Shown here: positions 1-7,109 of the stretch, one piece after another
Position numbering within the stretch: the first letter of the stretch is position 1
How the letters are laid out: each line of letters starts with the position of its first letter
Source of the DNA: Streptomyces sp. A 4/2
GTDB lineage: Bacteria > Actinomycetota > Actinomycetes > Streptomycetales > Streptomycetaceae
Assembly (NCBI RefSeq): GCF_940670765.1
Contig: NZ_CALNVW010000016.1
Location: 1-64,000 of the forward strand
Length of the DNA stretch: 64,000 nt
Direction: 5' to 3'
The notes under the pieces: generated by a model
The model's database searches: none
Told to the model about the DNA's origin: nothing
What the model saw: the letters and a program-made list of their open reading frames with translations, nothing else
Program-made: the position numbers and the translations under genes

Positions 1-7
1 GGTGCTA

Positions 8-33
8 GGCCGTGTATCGGAAGTGGATCTCGA
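8..33 (+). repeat. 26-bp sequence repeated inverted at 1312-1337
   Basis: This stretch matches the minus strand of 1312-1337 at 23 of 26 positions. Read in frame both copies encode the peptide AVYRKWI followed by SNG (directly or after one Leu), and two of the three differences fall at third codon positions (CGG/CGA and AAG/AAA). That suggests both are decayed ends of the same coding sequence rather than a non-coding IS terminus. Here the frame is preceded by an in-frame TAG at 6-8 and closes with TGA at 87-89. The rest of bases 1-192 holds nothing I recognise. Confidence 0.5.
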
Positions 34-192
34 ACGGTGCGGCGAAGGTTCAAATCGCGGTGGGAGATCCAAAGTTGATCAGTCATTGACGGCGACCGGG
101 ACCCGATCGACACAGCCGCAGTAGCACAACAGAAGCAGCAGTGGGCCCGTGGTGTCGGTCGGCACCGTGGGCCTACGTGCGTACGCCGATCA

Positions 193-750
193 TCAGTCCC
201 AGATCAGCCTGCCGCCCTGAACACGTCCAGTTGCGCCCTGCACCCCCGCAGAAATCTGCTCCATGAGGACGACCGTCTCGCTGAACAGAACGGTCAGTGA
301 CTCGTGAACTCCGAAGGATGGCGCATCCCCATCGCCGAATGAACCGATCTGACCGCTACGCACATCCAGGAACTTGCCGTAACAAGCATCATCGTCCGAG
401 ATGATCGGAATCCACTGCTCATGCCAGAAGGGAAACTCCGGATCGTCGGACGGGTCGTCGCGCTCGATCTCCATCTTGAAGTGGTACGTCCGTTCCATGG
501 CCGCGAGTCCCAGCAAATCGCGGTTGCCGGGCACGACCCCCTCCGTGACACCCTCAGGGTCATTGTCGGCCCCGGATGCCTGGAGCCACGTCCGAAGCTC
601 GACCGGGAAAACGACGCACATGCGCTCCTCAGCCGCAGTGATCGCTGCCGGCGGAGCGGGAGCAAGGATCGACGACGCAGTCGTCGGTGCATTCGTCTCC
701 AGCCAGTCCACCAATCGCTGCCACGCCAACTGCACGTCCCCCATGGTCAT
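193..750 (-). CDS. SMI1/KNR4 family protein
   Basis: The 185-residue product looks like the SMI1/KNR4 (SUKH) fold. Residues about 8-25 form an initial helix (AWQRLVDWLET), followed by a segment of the usual form in which a helix with AAEERM leads into the FPVELRTWLQASGA motif, and then a beta-rich middle containing the FWHEQWIPI and GKFLDV strands typical of the family. SUKH proteins are often immunity proteins against contact-dependent toxins, but stand-alone copies are common in Streptomyces and no toxin gene is visible here. It lies between IS relics. No signal peptide is present, so it should be cytoplasmic. The start could be the first or third codon, since both are ATG. Confidence 0.75.
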   Translation of the reverse strand: MTMGDVQLAWQRLVDWLETNAPTTASSILAPAPPAAITAAEERMCVVFPVELRTWLQASGADNDPEGVTEGVVPGNRDLLGLAAMERTYHFKMEIERDDPSDDPEFPFWHEQWIPIISDDDACYGKFLDVRSGQIGSFGDGDAPSFGVHESLTVLFSETVVLMEQISAGVQGATGRVQGGRLIWD

Positions 751-902
751 TCCTTCCTCTGAACGTCTACCTCACGGCCTGACGGCGCACCCTACGGCCC
801 CGGCAGCGAAGCGCCCCAGAAGCGCAACGTCGTGCGCGAGGACGACTTCGGCTGTGTGTTCTGCGGCATGAAACCTGGATCCCACCGCATGACAGCCGAG
901 GG

Positions 903-1291
903 TCACAGCCACTCGTTGACGGCCGCGAGATGAGGACGGTCGCCTCGTAGCGGACCGCGAGCTTGTCGTACCTCGTGGCCACAGCTCGGTGTCTCTTGAG
1001 GCGGTTTGATACCGCACTCGACAGCGTGGCGCTCACCGTAGTCGACCGGGTCGAAACGTGGCGGCCGGCCGCCACGGGAGCCGCGTATTCTTCGGTTGCG
1101 CGCCTGGTCGGCCTTGTCAGGGATGGTGCAGCGGATGCCGCGGCGGTGTAGGTAGGCGCGGTTCGCGCGGGAGGCGTACGCCTTGTCAGCGCGCACGCGA
1201 TCAGGGCGGACACGTGGCCGTCCCGGCCCTGCGCGAGGCACAACGGCTCCAGCACCGTCCACTGCTCGTCCGTGAGATTTTCACGCCCCAT
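903..1291 (-). pseudogene. IS5-family transposase remnant
   Basis: Parts of a DDE transposase of the Streptomyces IS5 group survive in two frames. The N-terminus reads MGRENLTDEQWTVLEPL from the ATG at 1291. The C-terminal half reads GPGRPRVRPDRVRADKAYAS and RGIRCTIPDKADQARNR in another frame, returns to the first frame for NRLKRHRAVATRYDKLAVR, then shifts again to end AAVNEWL. The last shift is explained by a 2-bp insertion (ATC-TC-GCGGCC). Most of the catalytic middle is deleted; intact members have roughly 250-280 residues. It is inactive. Nearby inverted repeats at 8-33 and 1312-1337 may mark rearrangement ends. Confidence 0.85.
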
Positions 1292-1311
1292 GAACCGGGA
1301 TCATCCATTAC

Positions 1312-1337
1312 TCAAGATCCATTTTCGATACACGGCC
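1312..1337 (-). repeat. Inverted copy of the 8-33 sequence
   Basis: This is the minus-strand partner of the repeat at 8-33, located just upstream of the transposase remnant. Read on the minus strand it continues a plausible peptide ending DLILVAWAVYRKWILSNG, with a TGA at 1301-1303. I do not recognise the parent protein. Confidence 0.5.
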
Positions 1338-1397
1338 CAGGCGACCAAGATCAAGTCCTTAGCGCCAACGGCTGTACCGCTGGTCCCCAACGCCGTG

Positions 1398-1994
1398 TCA
1401 GGACCACGAAGCCGGGGCCGCGAACGTGACGTCCGCGGCCTGAACGGTGACCTCGGCCTCGCTGCCCAGGGCCCATGCGGCGACCCGTGAGACCGCAGCG
1501 GCCGGGATCTCCTCACTGATCCCGGGCGCCGCCGGGACGTCGTGTGTCGCGTGGGCGTCGTACGGCAGGACGACGCGGTACCCCCGGGCCAGGGCCGTGC
1601 GGGCCGTCGCCTGGACGCACATCTCCGACATCGTGCCGCAGACGGCGAGCGACCGTACGCCCGATTCGGCCAACAGGCCACCCAGTGACGTCCCTTCGAA
1701 GCCGTCGTCCCTGGTCTTGCGGATCACGGCCTCCGTGAGGCCGGGCTCGACGGGGTGGTGGAGTGCCCAGCCGGGCGTGTGTGGCTCGTCGTCCGCTCCG
1801 GGCCGCCCGTCGTTCTACACGTGGACGACGAGCGCCCCGCTGCTTCGCGCCCGCCTGATCAGGTCCGTCGTCCGGTCCAGGAGCCGGGCCGCCCCGGGAA
1901 CCGCCCTGGCCCCGGAGACAGCGGCCGACTGGACATCCACCACGATCAGGGCATCAACGATCAATGCATCAGCGGGAAGCGCGCGATGGTCCAT
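1398..1994 (-). pseudogene. Cysteine hydrolase (isochorismatase fold), amber-interrupted
   Basis: One reading frame from the ATG at 1994 to 1398 encodes an isochorismatase-like cysteine hydrolase of about 198 residues, broken by a single in-frame TAG at 1815-1817. The first part has the family start ALIVVDVQ with its catalytic Asp, then RRARSSGALVVHV. After the stop the same frame continues NDGRPGADDEPHTPGWALHH and GVRSLAVCGTMSEMCVQAT, with the nucleophile Cys in the SEMC motif. Relatives read VVHVQNDG at the break, so a CAG to TAG transition explains the lesion. There is also a small near-duplication, DALIVDALIV, near the N-terminus. Unless the amber codon is suppressed or the base is an error, the gene is dead. 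It is co-directional with the LLM gene 116 bp upstream. Confidence 0.8.
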
Positions 1995-2110
1995 GGCGTC
2001 ATCATGAACGCGGGCGCCGCGCCCTTCCAGTGATTTCGGATCATCCCCGGCGGCCCACGCTCTCGGGCTCGTCCCGCACGCCGACGACCGCGCAGTCCAG
2101 GGCCGCTGCT

Positions 2111-2980
2111 CTAGAAGACCGGTGGGCCTTGCTCGATGCGGTGCAGCACGGGTGCGAGCCGGTCGAGGTCGTCGCCGCTCTGCAGCTGCCGTTCGTCCCA
2201 CCAGGTGGCACCGGCATCGATCAGCGGCCCGATCAGGTCGTGCGCCTTGGCCGGGGCCGCGGGGCTGACACCACCGAGAACCACCTCGAAGGGCCGGTCG
2301 TCCTGGGCGTCGCGGTGCTGCCCGACGTACGCCACCAGATCCCGGACCTGATCGGCCGGCGGAACCTGCCCGTGCCTGGCGGAGGTGAACAGCGGGACCG
2401 CGCCGTCCCAGCGGGCCGCTCGGCGCATCGGCGGGCGGTTCGGCCAGAATCCGGCGATCCAGACAGGGGGACGGGGGCGCTGCACCGAAGCGGGCAGCAG
2501 CGTCACGTCCCGGACCTGGTAGTGCCGTCCGTGGTGGTTCACCGCCTCACCCGACCAGTAGCGTTGCAGCAGGTCCAGGCCCTCGTCCAGGCGTTCCGCG
2601 AGTACGGCGGGGTCGGTGGTCTCGCCGAAGCTTCCGTACTCGTCCTCGATCGGGCCGCCGAGACCCGCGGCGAAGATCACTCTCCCGTTACTGAGGCCGT
2701 CCAAGGTGGCGACCTGGCGGGCGAGTTGATGCGGGCGCCGACGGGCTACCGGTGTGACCAGAGTGCCCAGCCTGATTCGGGACGTCGCCAACGCCGCGGC
2801 GGTCAGCAACATCCAGGGGTCCCCGAAGGCCCGGCCCTGGTGCATGCGTTTGTCGTGCACGACGTGGTCCCAGACGAACAGCCCGTCCCAGCCCGCCTGT
2901 TCGGCCGCGACCGCCACCTTCGCCACCGTCCTGGCGTCGGCGAAGTCCCCGAAGTTCGGAATGTTGATCGAGAAGCGCAT
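2111..2980 (-). CDS. LLM-class flavin-dependent oxidoreductase
   Basis: This is a luciferase-like monooxygenase (LLM) family protein of 289 residues. It begins MRFSINIPNFGDFADART, the usual first beta strand of the barrel. It has WDGLFVWDHVV, the family strand-helix with the conserved W-H pair, an RIRLGTLVTPVARRRPHQLA segment, and RPRPPVWIAGFWPNRPPM near the flavin phosphate site. Such enzymes use FMN or coenzyme F420; which one cannot be told here. The ATG at 2980 was chosen over upstream in-frame starts because the protein family begins at this strand and GGAG lies about 11 bases before it. The substrate is unknown. Confidence 0.85.
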   Translation of the reverse strand: MRFSINIPNFGDFADARTVAKVAVAAEQAGWDGLFVWDHVVHDKRMHQGRAFGDPWMLLTAAALATSRIRLGTLVTPVARRRPHQLARQVATLDGLSNGRVIFAAGLGGPIEDEYGSFGETTDPAVLAERLDEGLDLLQRYWSGEAVNHHGRHYQVRDVTLLPASVQRPRPPVWIAGFWPNRPPMRRAARWDGAVPLFTSARHGQVPPADQVRDLVAYVGQHRDAQDDRPFEVVLGGVSPAAPAKAHDLIGPLIDAGATWWDERQLQSGDDLDRLAPVLHRIEQGPPVF

Positions 2981-3168
2981 TCCTGCATACTGCTCCGCCG
3001 CGACGGTCACGGCAATCGGTTGAGGGCGTAATGCCGCCACGCCCCGTCCACCGGGCCGGAATTGGCGCACAGTGATCGTGAAGAAGACACCGTGTCACCT
3101 GAATACTGTGACATCAGGGGCAGCCAGGGCCGACAGGGGCGTTGGCGACACCGGCCGGAGGTACGAGC

Positions 3169-4671
3169 ATGGCGGACCCAGCAGCTGCGCGATCAGCCGC
3201 CCACGACGGCGGGAACGACCACCTCGGCGGCGGCGAAAAGGGCGGCAGCCGTGCCGTGTTCACCAGTGGCACGGCCACCCGTTCGCCAGGGCACCGGCAG
3301 CGCCATGCGGTGGTCGTCGGCGGAAGTATCGCGGCCCTGCTGACCGCTCGGGCACTGGTCGGGCATGCCGACCGGGTGACCGTCGTCGAACGTGACCGCT
3401 TCCCCGACGGTCCCGGGCAACGTGCGGGTGTGCCGCAGGGCAGGCACATCCATGTCCTGCTGGAGGGCGGCGCACGGGCCATGGAGGAACTACTGCCCGG
3501 CATCGTCGCCGAGCTGAGCGAGCACGGCGCACCCCGGGTCGGAATGCCCCGGGACCTCGTGCAGTGGCAGGCCGGACGCTTCTACCGCCGTACCACCACG
3601 ACGGCCGATCTCCTCACCGGCTCCCGCCCCTTGCTGGAGTGGCTGGTCCGGCGTCGCGTCCTGGCCGATCCGCGGATCACCGTGATGGAGGGCACGGAGG
3701 TTGTGGGACTGCTCGGCGACGCGGCTCGCGTACGGGGCGTCCAACTGCGTGAGCGCGGCGCGCGCACCCGTACCGATGTACGGTCACTGACCGCCGATCT
3801 GGTCGTGGACGCCTCGGGTCGCGGGTCGCGCGCCCCGCAGTGGCTGGCTGCCATCGGCGCCGATCCCGCACACGAGGAGCGGATCGACACGGGCCTGTCC
3901 TACGCGACCAGGATCTACCGGAGCCCCGAGGACGCGGAGGGAGTGGAGACCGCCGGCTACTACTTCATCCCCGGTGGCGGAACCGAACGGGGCGCGGTCG
4001 CCCTGCCGTTCGAGGACGGCAGATATCTCGTCACCCTGTCGGGGCTCCGCGGGTGTGAGCCGCCTTCGGACGAGGACGCCTTCACCGAATTCACCGCGCG
4101 GCTCGCCCATCCGGTGCTGTACGAGTGGCTGTCGAAGGCCCGGCCCGAGTCCGCCGTACATTCCTTCCGCTCGACGGCCAATGTCCGGCGCCGCTACGAC
4201 CGTCCAGGCCGCCGTCCGGCCGGATTCCTCGCCACCGGGGACGCGCTGTGCGCCTTCAACCCGGTGTACGGGCAAGGTATGACGGTTGCCGCGTTCGGTG
4301 CGCTCGCACTGCGGGACGCTCTGGCCGACCGACGTCGGACGCCTACCACACGGCGCGTCCAGAAGGTGCTGCTCCAGGCCTCGCGGCAGGCATGGGACAT
4401 CGCGGCCGGCGCCGACAAGAACCTGCCGGCCGCCCGGGGCAACGTACGCGCCGGACGTGCGGTCGAACGGCCCGCGGTCTGGTACATGGCCCGGGTGGTC
4501 GAGCGGGCTCCGAACAACCCGGTGATCGGCACGGCGTTCCGTGGCGTCTGTGCGCTGGCCGAACCGACCAGCGCACTCTTCGCACCCGCCGTGGTGCGCG
4601 CGACCCTCTTCGGTGCGCTCCGCCCCGCGCTGACGGAACCGCCGTTGCGGCCCGAGTCCGTGGACGGCTGA
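3169..4671 (+). CDS. FAD-dependent monooxygenase-like oxidoreductase
   Basis: The predicted 500-residue flavoprotein opens with a low-complexity N-terminus of about 45 residues, followed by an FAD-binding Rossmann motif, AVVVGGSIAALLTARAL. It continues with VTVVERD, where the acidic residue would bind the ribose, a middle containing DASGRGSRAPQWL, and the C-terminal FAD motif GDALCAFNPVYGQGM. This order is that of the p-hydroxybenzoate-hydroxylase/geranylgeranyl-reductase superfamily. The ATG at 3169 is preceded by GGAGG at 3157-3161, a good spacing; a TTG nine codons upstream is less likely. The gene stands alone. The substrate cannot be inferred from context, although homologues often sit near secondary-metabolite genes. 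Confidence 0.8.
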   Translation: MADPAAARSAAHDGGNDHLGGGEKGGSRAVFTSGTATRSPGHRQRHAVVVGGSIAALLTARALVGHADRVTVVERDRFPDGPGQRAGVPQGRHIHVLLEGGARAMEELLPGIVAELSEHGAPRVGMPRDLVQWQAGRFYRRTTTTADLLTGSRPLLEWLVRRRVLADPRITVMEGTEVVGLLGDAARVRGVQLRERGARTRTDVRSLTADLVVDASGRGSRAPQWLAAIGADPAHEERIDTGLSYATRIYRSPEDAEGVETAGYYFIPGGGTERGAVALPFEDGRYLVTLSGLRGCEPPSDEDAFTEFTARLAHPVLYEWLSKARPESAVHSFRSTANVRRRYDRPGRRPAGFLATGDALCAFNPVYGQGMTVAAFGALALRDALADRRRTPTTRRVQKVLLQASRQAWDIAAGADKNLPAARGNVRAGRAVERPAVWYMARVVERAPNNPVIGTAFRGVCALAEPTSALFAPAVVRATLFGALRPALTEPPLRPESVDG

Positions 4672-4762
4672 TCCCGGGTCGCCGCGTTCCCGGTGGCTTT
4701 CGCGGCGTTCTCCGTGGTCCGGACGGTCGGGAGCGAAGCCCCTGGGCCGACCCCACCCAAGC

Positions 4763-4804
4763 TGGTCCAGACCTATTGACGGCAGGTCTGGACCACTTTA
4801 CGTT
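4763..4804 (+). promoter_or_regulatory. Chitinase promoter with two DasR-like operators
   Basis: TGGTCCAGACCT at 4763-4774 and its inverted partner AGGTCTGGACCA at 4784-4795 flank a -35 hexamer TTGACG (4776-4781). A -10-like TACGTT sits 17 bp further on at 4799-4804. The 12-bp element is the one known from Streptomyces chitinase promoters, and each copy fits the dre site of the GlcNAc-responsive regulator DasR. The GH18 ATG follows 80 bp downstream. Repression by DasR with induction by chitin or GlcNAc is inferred. Confidence 0.85.
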
Positions 4805-4883
4805 GAGTGGATCGCGCGGAGCCCTCGCGTCCATTTGTCAGGTCCACGCCATTTCTTGTTTCCGGTTCACGAAGGGACACGAC

Positions 4884-5939
4884 ATGATCCGTCGTACGAC
4901 ACGCCTCCTGGGGGTCGGCCTCGCGACGGCCGCCGCCGTGCAGATGCTCGTCGCAGCAGCGCCCCGCGCCACCCCGAGCGACGACACCTGCGCGGTCAAG
5001 TCGAGGCCCGCCGGCAAGGTGCTCCAGGGGTACTGGGAGAACTGGGACGGCGCGTCCAACGGTGTGCACCCGCCGCTGGGCTGGATCCCGGTCACCGATT
5101 CCCGCATCACCGACCACGGCTACAACGTGATCAACGCGGCCTTCCCGGTCATCCGTTCCGACGGCACCGTGCTGTGGGAGGACGGCATGGACTCGACCGT
5201 GAAGGTCCCGACGCCGACGGAGATGTGCCAGGCCAAGGCGTCCGGCCTCACGACCCTGATGTCCATCGGCGGGGCGACAGCCGGTATCGACCTCAGCTCC
5301 AGCGCTGTCGCCGACCGGTTCGTCGCGACGGTGGTACCGATCCTGAAGAAGTACAACTTCGACGGCATCGACATCGACATCGAGACCGGCCTCACCGGCA
5401 GCGGCAACATCAACGAACTGTCGGCCTCGCAGGCCAACCTCATCCGCATCATCGACGGCGTGCTCGCCCAGATGCCCTCGAACTTCGGCCTCACGATGGC
5501 ACCCGAGACCGCCTACGTCACCGGGGGCAGCGTGACGTACGGCTCGATCTGGGGCGCGTACCTGCCCATCGTGAAGAAGTACGCGGACAACGGCCGGCTC
5601 TGGTGGCTGAACATGCAGTACTACAACGGCAGTATGTACGGCTGCTCCGGCGACTCGTACTCGGCCGGAACGGTGGAGGGCTTCACCGCGCAGACGGACT
5701 GCCTCGACAAGGGGCTCGTCGTCCAGGGCACCACGATCAAGGTTCCCTACGACAAGCAGGTGCCGGGGCTCCCCGCCCAACCCGGCGCCGGTGGCGGCTA
5801 CATGTCGACCGGCCAGGTCGCCCAGGCCTGGGGCAACTACAACAACGGCCTCAAGGGGCTCATGACCTGGTCGCTCAACTGGGACGGGTCGGCGAACTGG
5901 ACATTCGGCGACAACGTCAAGTCCCTGCAGGGGCGTTGA
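4884..5939 (+). CDS. Secreted GH18 chitinase
   Basis: The 351-residue product has a signal peptide (MIRRTTRLLGVGLATAAA..., ending near APRATPSDD) and a single GH18 barrel. Residues 160-167 read DGIDIDIE, the DxxDxDxE catalytic signature, with E167 as proton donor. SIGGAT supplies the other conserved GH18 strand motif, and MTWSLNWDG near the C-terminus carries the substrate-site Trp. No chitin-binding or FN3 module is present, so this is a short catalytic-only enzyme. It hydrolyses beta-1,4-GlcNAc polymers outside the cell with retention, by substrate-assisted catalysis. The ATG at 4884 follows GAAGGG. The gene converges with a GH19 chitinase across a hairpin, and its promoter carries two DasR-like operators. 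Confidence 0.95.
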   Translation: MIRRTTRLLGVGLATAAAVQMLVAAAPRATPSDDTCAVKSRPAGKVLQGYWENWDGASNGVHPPLGWIPVTDSRITDHGYNVINAAFPVIRSDGTVLWEDGMDSTVKVPTPTEMCQAKASGLTTLMSIGGATAGIDLSSSAVADRFVATVVPILKKYNFDGIDIDIETGLTGSGNINELSASQANLIRIIDGVLAQMPSNFGLTMAPETAYVTGGSVTYGSIWGAYLPIVKKYADNGRLWWLNMQYYNGSMYGCSGDSYSAGTVEGFTAQTDCLDKGLVVQGTTIKVPYDKQVPGLPAQPGAGGGYMSTGQVAQAWGNYNNGLKGLMTWSLNWDGSANWTFGDNVKSLQGR

Positions 5940-5971
5940 TCTCCAGCACAAGGATCGGCCCGTGACGGCGC

Positions 5972-6000
5972 GGTGGGTGCGGAGGTCGGCCGCACCCACC
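5972..6000. terminator. Bidirectional hairpin between the two chitinase genes
   Basis: An 11-bp perfect stem, GGTGGGTGCGG (5972-5982) with CCGCACCCACC (5990-6000), and a 7-base loop lies between the converging GH18 and GH19 stop codons. It can end transcription from both sides. Confidence 0.75.
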
Positions 6001-6020
6001 ACCGCTACGGCGGCGGCCGA

Positions 6021-6752
6021 TCAGCAGGACAAGTTACCGCCCGCACTCGTGCCGAGGACCCCGACGAACTTCTGATAGAGGTTGATGCGGTCCTGGCGCT
6101 CGCCCGGGTTCTTGCCGTTGCACTCCAGGGCGCCGTTGATGCTGCGGATCGTCTCGCCGAAGCCCTTGTTGTGGACCATCGCGTCGTGCGCGGTCATGCT
6201 GCCCGCGCCCTTCTGGCTGTTCCAGAACCACAGACCGGTCTTCCACGAGACCGCGGCGTCCCGCTCCACCTTGTACGGGTCGTGCAGCAGGTCGATGTGC
6301 AGCGCGTCACCGGCAGCCTTGTAGTTGAAGTTCCAGCTCAGCTGCAGCGGGCCGCGCCCGTAGTAGGCGCTCTGCCCGGCCGGACAGCCGTACGGCTGCG
6401 AGGCGTCGCAGTAGTGGCTGTAGTTGGCCTTGTTCTGCTCGACGACATACTTCAGACCGCCGGTCTCATGGCTGACGTTCGCGAGGAAGGCCGCCGCCTC
6501 ACGCTTCTTGGTCGTCTCGTCACCGGTATTGGCGAAGCCGGGGTAGGCCCCCAGGGCGGCGGTGAGCCCCTGGTACGTGTAGAAGGAATTGCGGCCCGGG
6601 AACATCTGGTTGAACTGGCCCTCGCTGACCACGAACCCGGCGCGGACGCTCTCGGATCCGGTGGCAGCCGAGGCAGTCAGCTGCCCGACCAGAGTGAGCG
6701 AACCGGCGAGGGCAGCGGAGGCCATCAAGGCAGTGATACGGCGTACGGACAT
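6021..6752 (-). CDS. Secreted GH19 chitinase
   Basis: The predicted 243-residue protein has a signal peptide (MSVRRITALMASAALAGSLT..., cleavage near TASAA) followed directly by a GH19 catalytic domain. HETGG at 95-99 contains the first catalytic Glu (E96). VVEQNKANY supplies the second (E105), and YYGRGPLQLSWNFNY is the substrate-cleft signature. It matches the catalytic module of Streptomyces ChiC/ChiF-type enzymes without a binding module. GH19 enzymes invert configuration and complement GH18 enzymes. AAGGAG at 6760-6765 lies only 1 base from an ATG at 6758 but 7 bases from the ATG at 6752, so the latter is the likelier start. I see no clear DasR-like site upstream, unlike the neighbouring GH18 gene. 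Confidence 0.95.
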   Translation of the reverse strand: MSVRRITALMASAALAGSLTLVGQLTASAATGSESVRAGFVVSEGQFNQMFPGRNSFYTYQGLTAALGAYPGFANTGDETTKKREAAAFLANVSHETGGLKYVVEQNKANYSHYCDASQPYGCPAGQSAYYGRGPLQLSWNFNYKAAGDALHIDLLHDPYKVERDAAVSWKTGLWFWNSQKGAGSMTAHDAMVHNKGFGETIRSINGALECNGKNPGERQDRINLYQKFVGVLGTSAGGNLSC

Positions 6753-7109
6753 TTTCATACTCCTTGCGCGGCTGGATGAGCCGCCGAAGCCGATCGATCG
6801 GATTTCTCCGGGTCCCGGAGCGAGACACCCGATGATCGTCCGCAGATCTTCCAGACATCAAGGGCAAAAGAAATGAACCACTCTCTTGGGTGAGTTGCCG
6901 GGCACGGCGCCAACCAGCCGTGTTCCGCGCCCGGTTGACCGGGACCCGATCCTCTCCGGCGCCGCGCGCATCGCCGCCCACCCGTCTCCGGCCGCCCGCA
7001 CGCCTCGCGACGGCCACGGCCCCGCCCCCTCTGGCGCATATGTATTCGGCAAGGTGAGAATGTGGCTGCCGGGCCGTCCGGCGCACACGGCGGTACGGAG
7101 GCACGAGCT
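6753..7109. other. Divergent intergenic region
   Basis: About 355 bp separate the GH19 chitinase from the divergent LAL regulator. There is no supported gene here. The part near 6840-6880 is relatively AT-rich and probably holds the chitinase promoter, but I cannot assign -35/-10 elements or operators with confidence. Confidence 0.5.

Noticed and set aside
808..930. Short plus-strand peptide with NVVREDDFGCVFCG
   Set aside because: It could be a fragment of a small gene cut by the IS relic, but it overlaps the transposase remnant, has no start or ribosome site, and is too short to support.
6753..6900. A DasR-like operator for the GH19 chitinase
   Set aside because: I looked for TGGTCTAGACCA-like sequence on both strands; only TGTCTGGAAGATCT was found, which does not fit.
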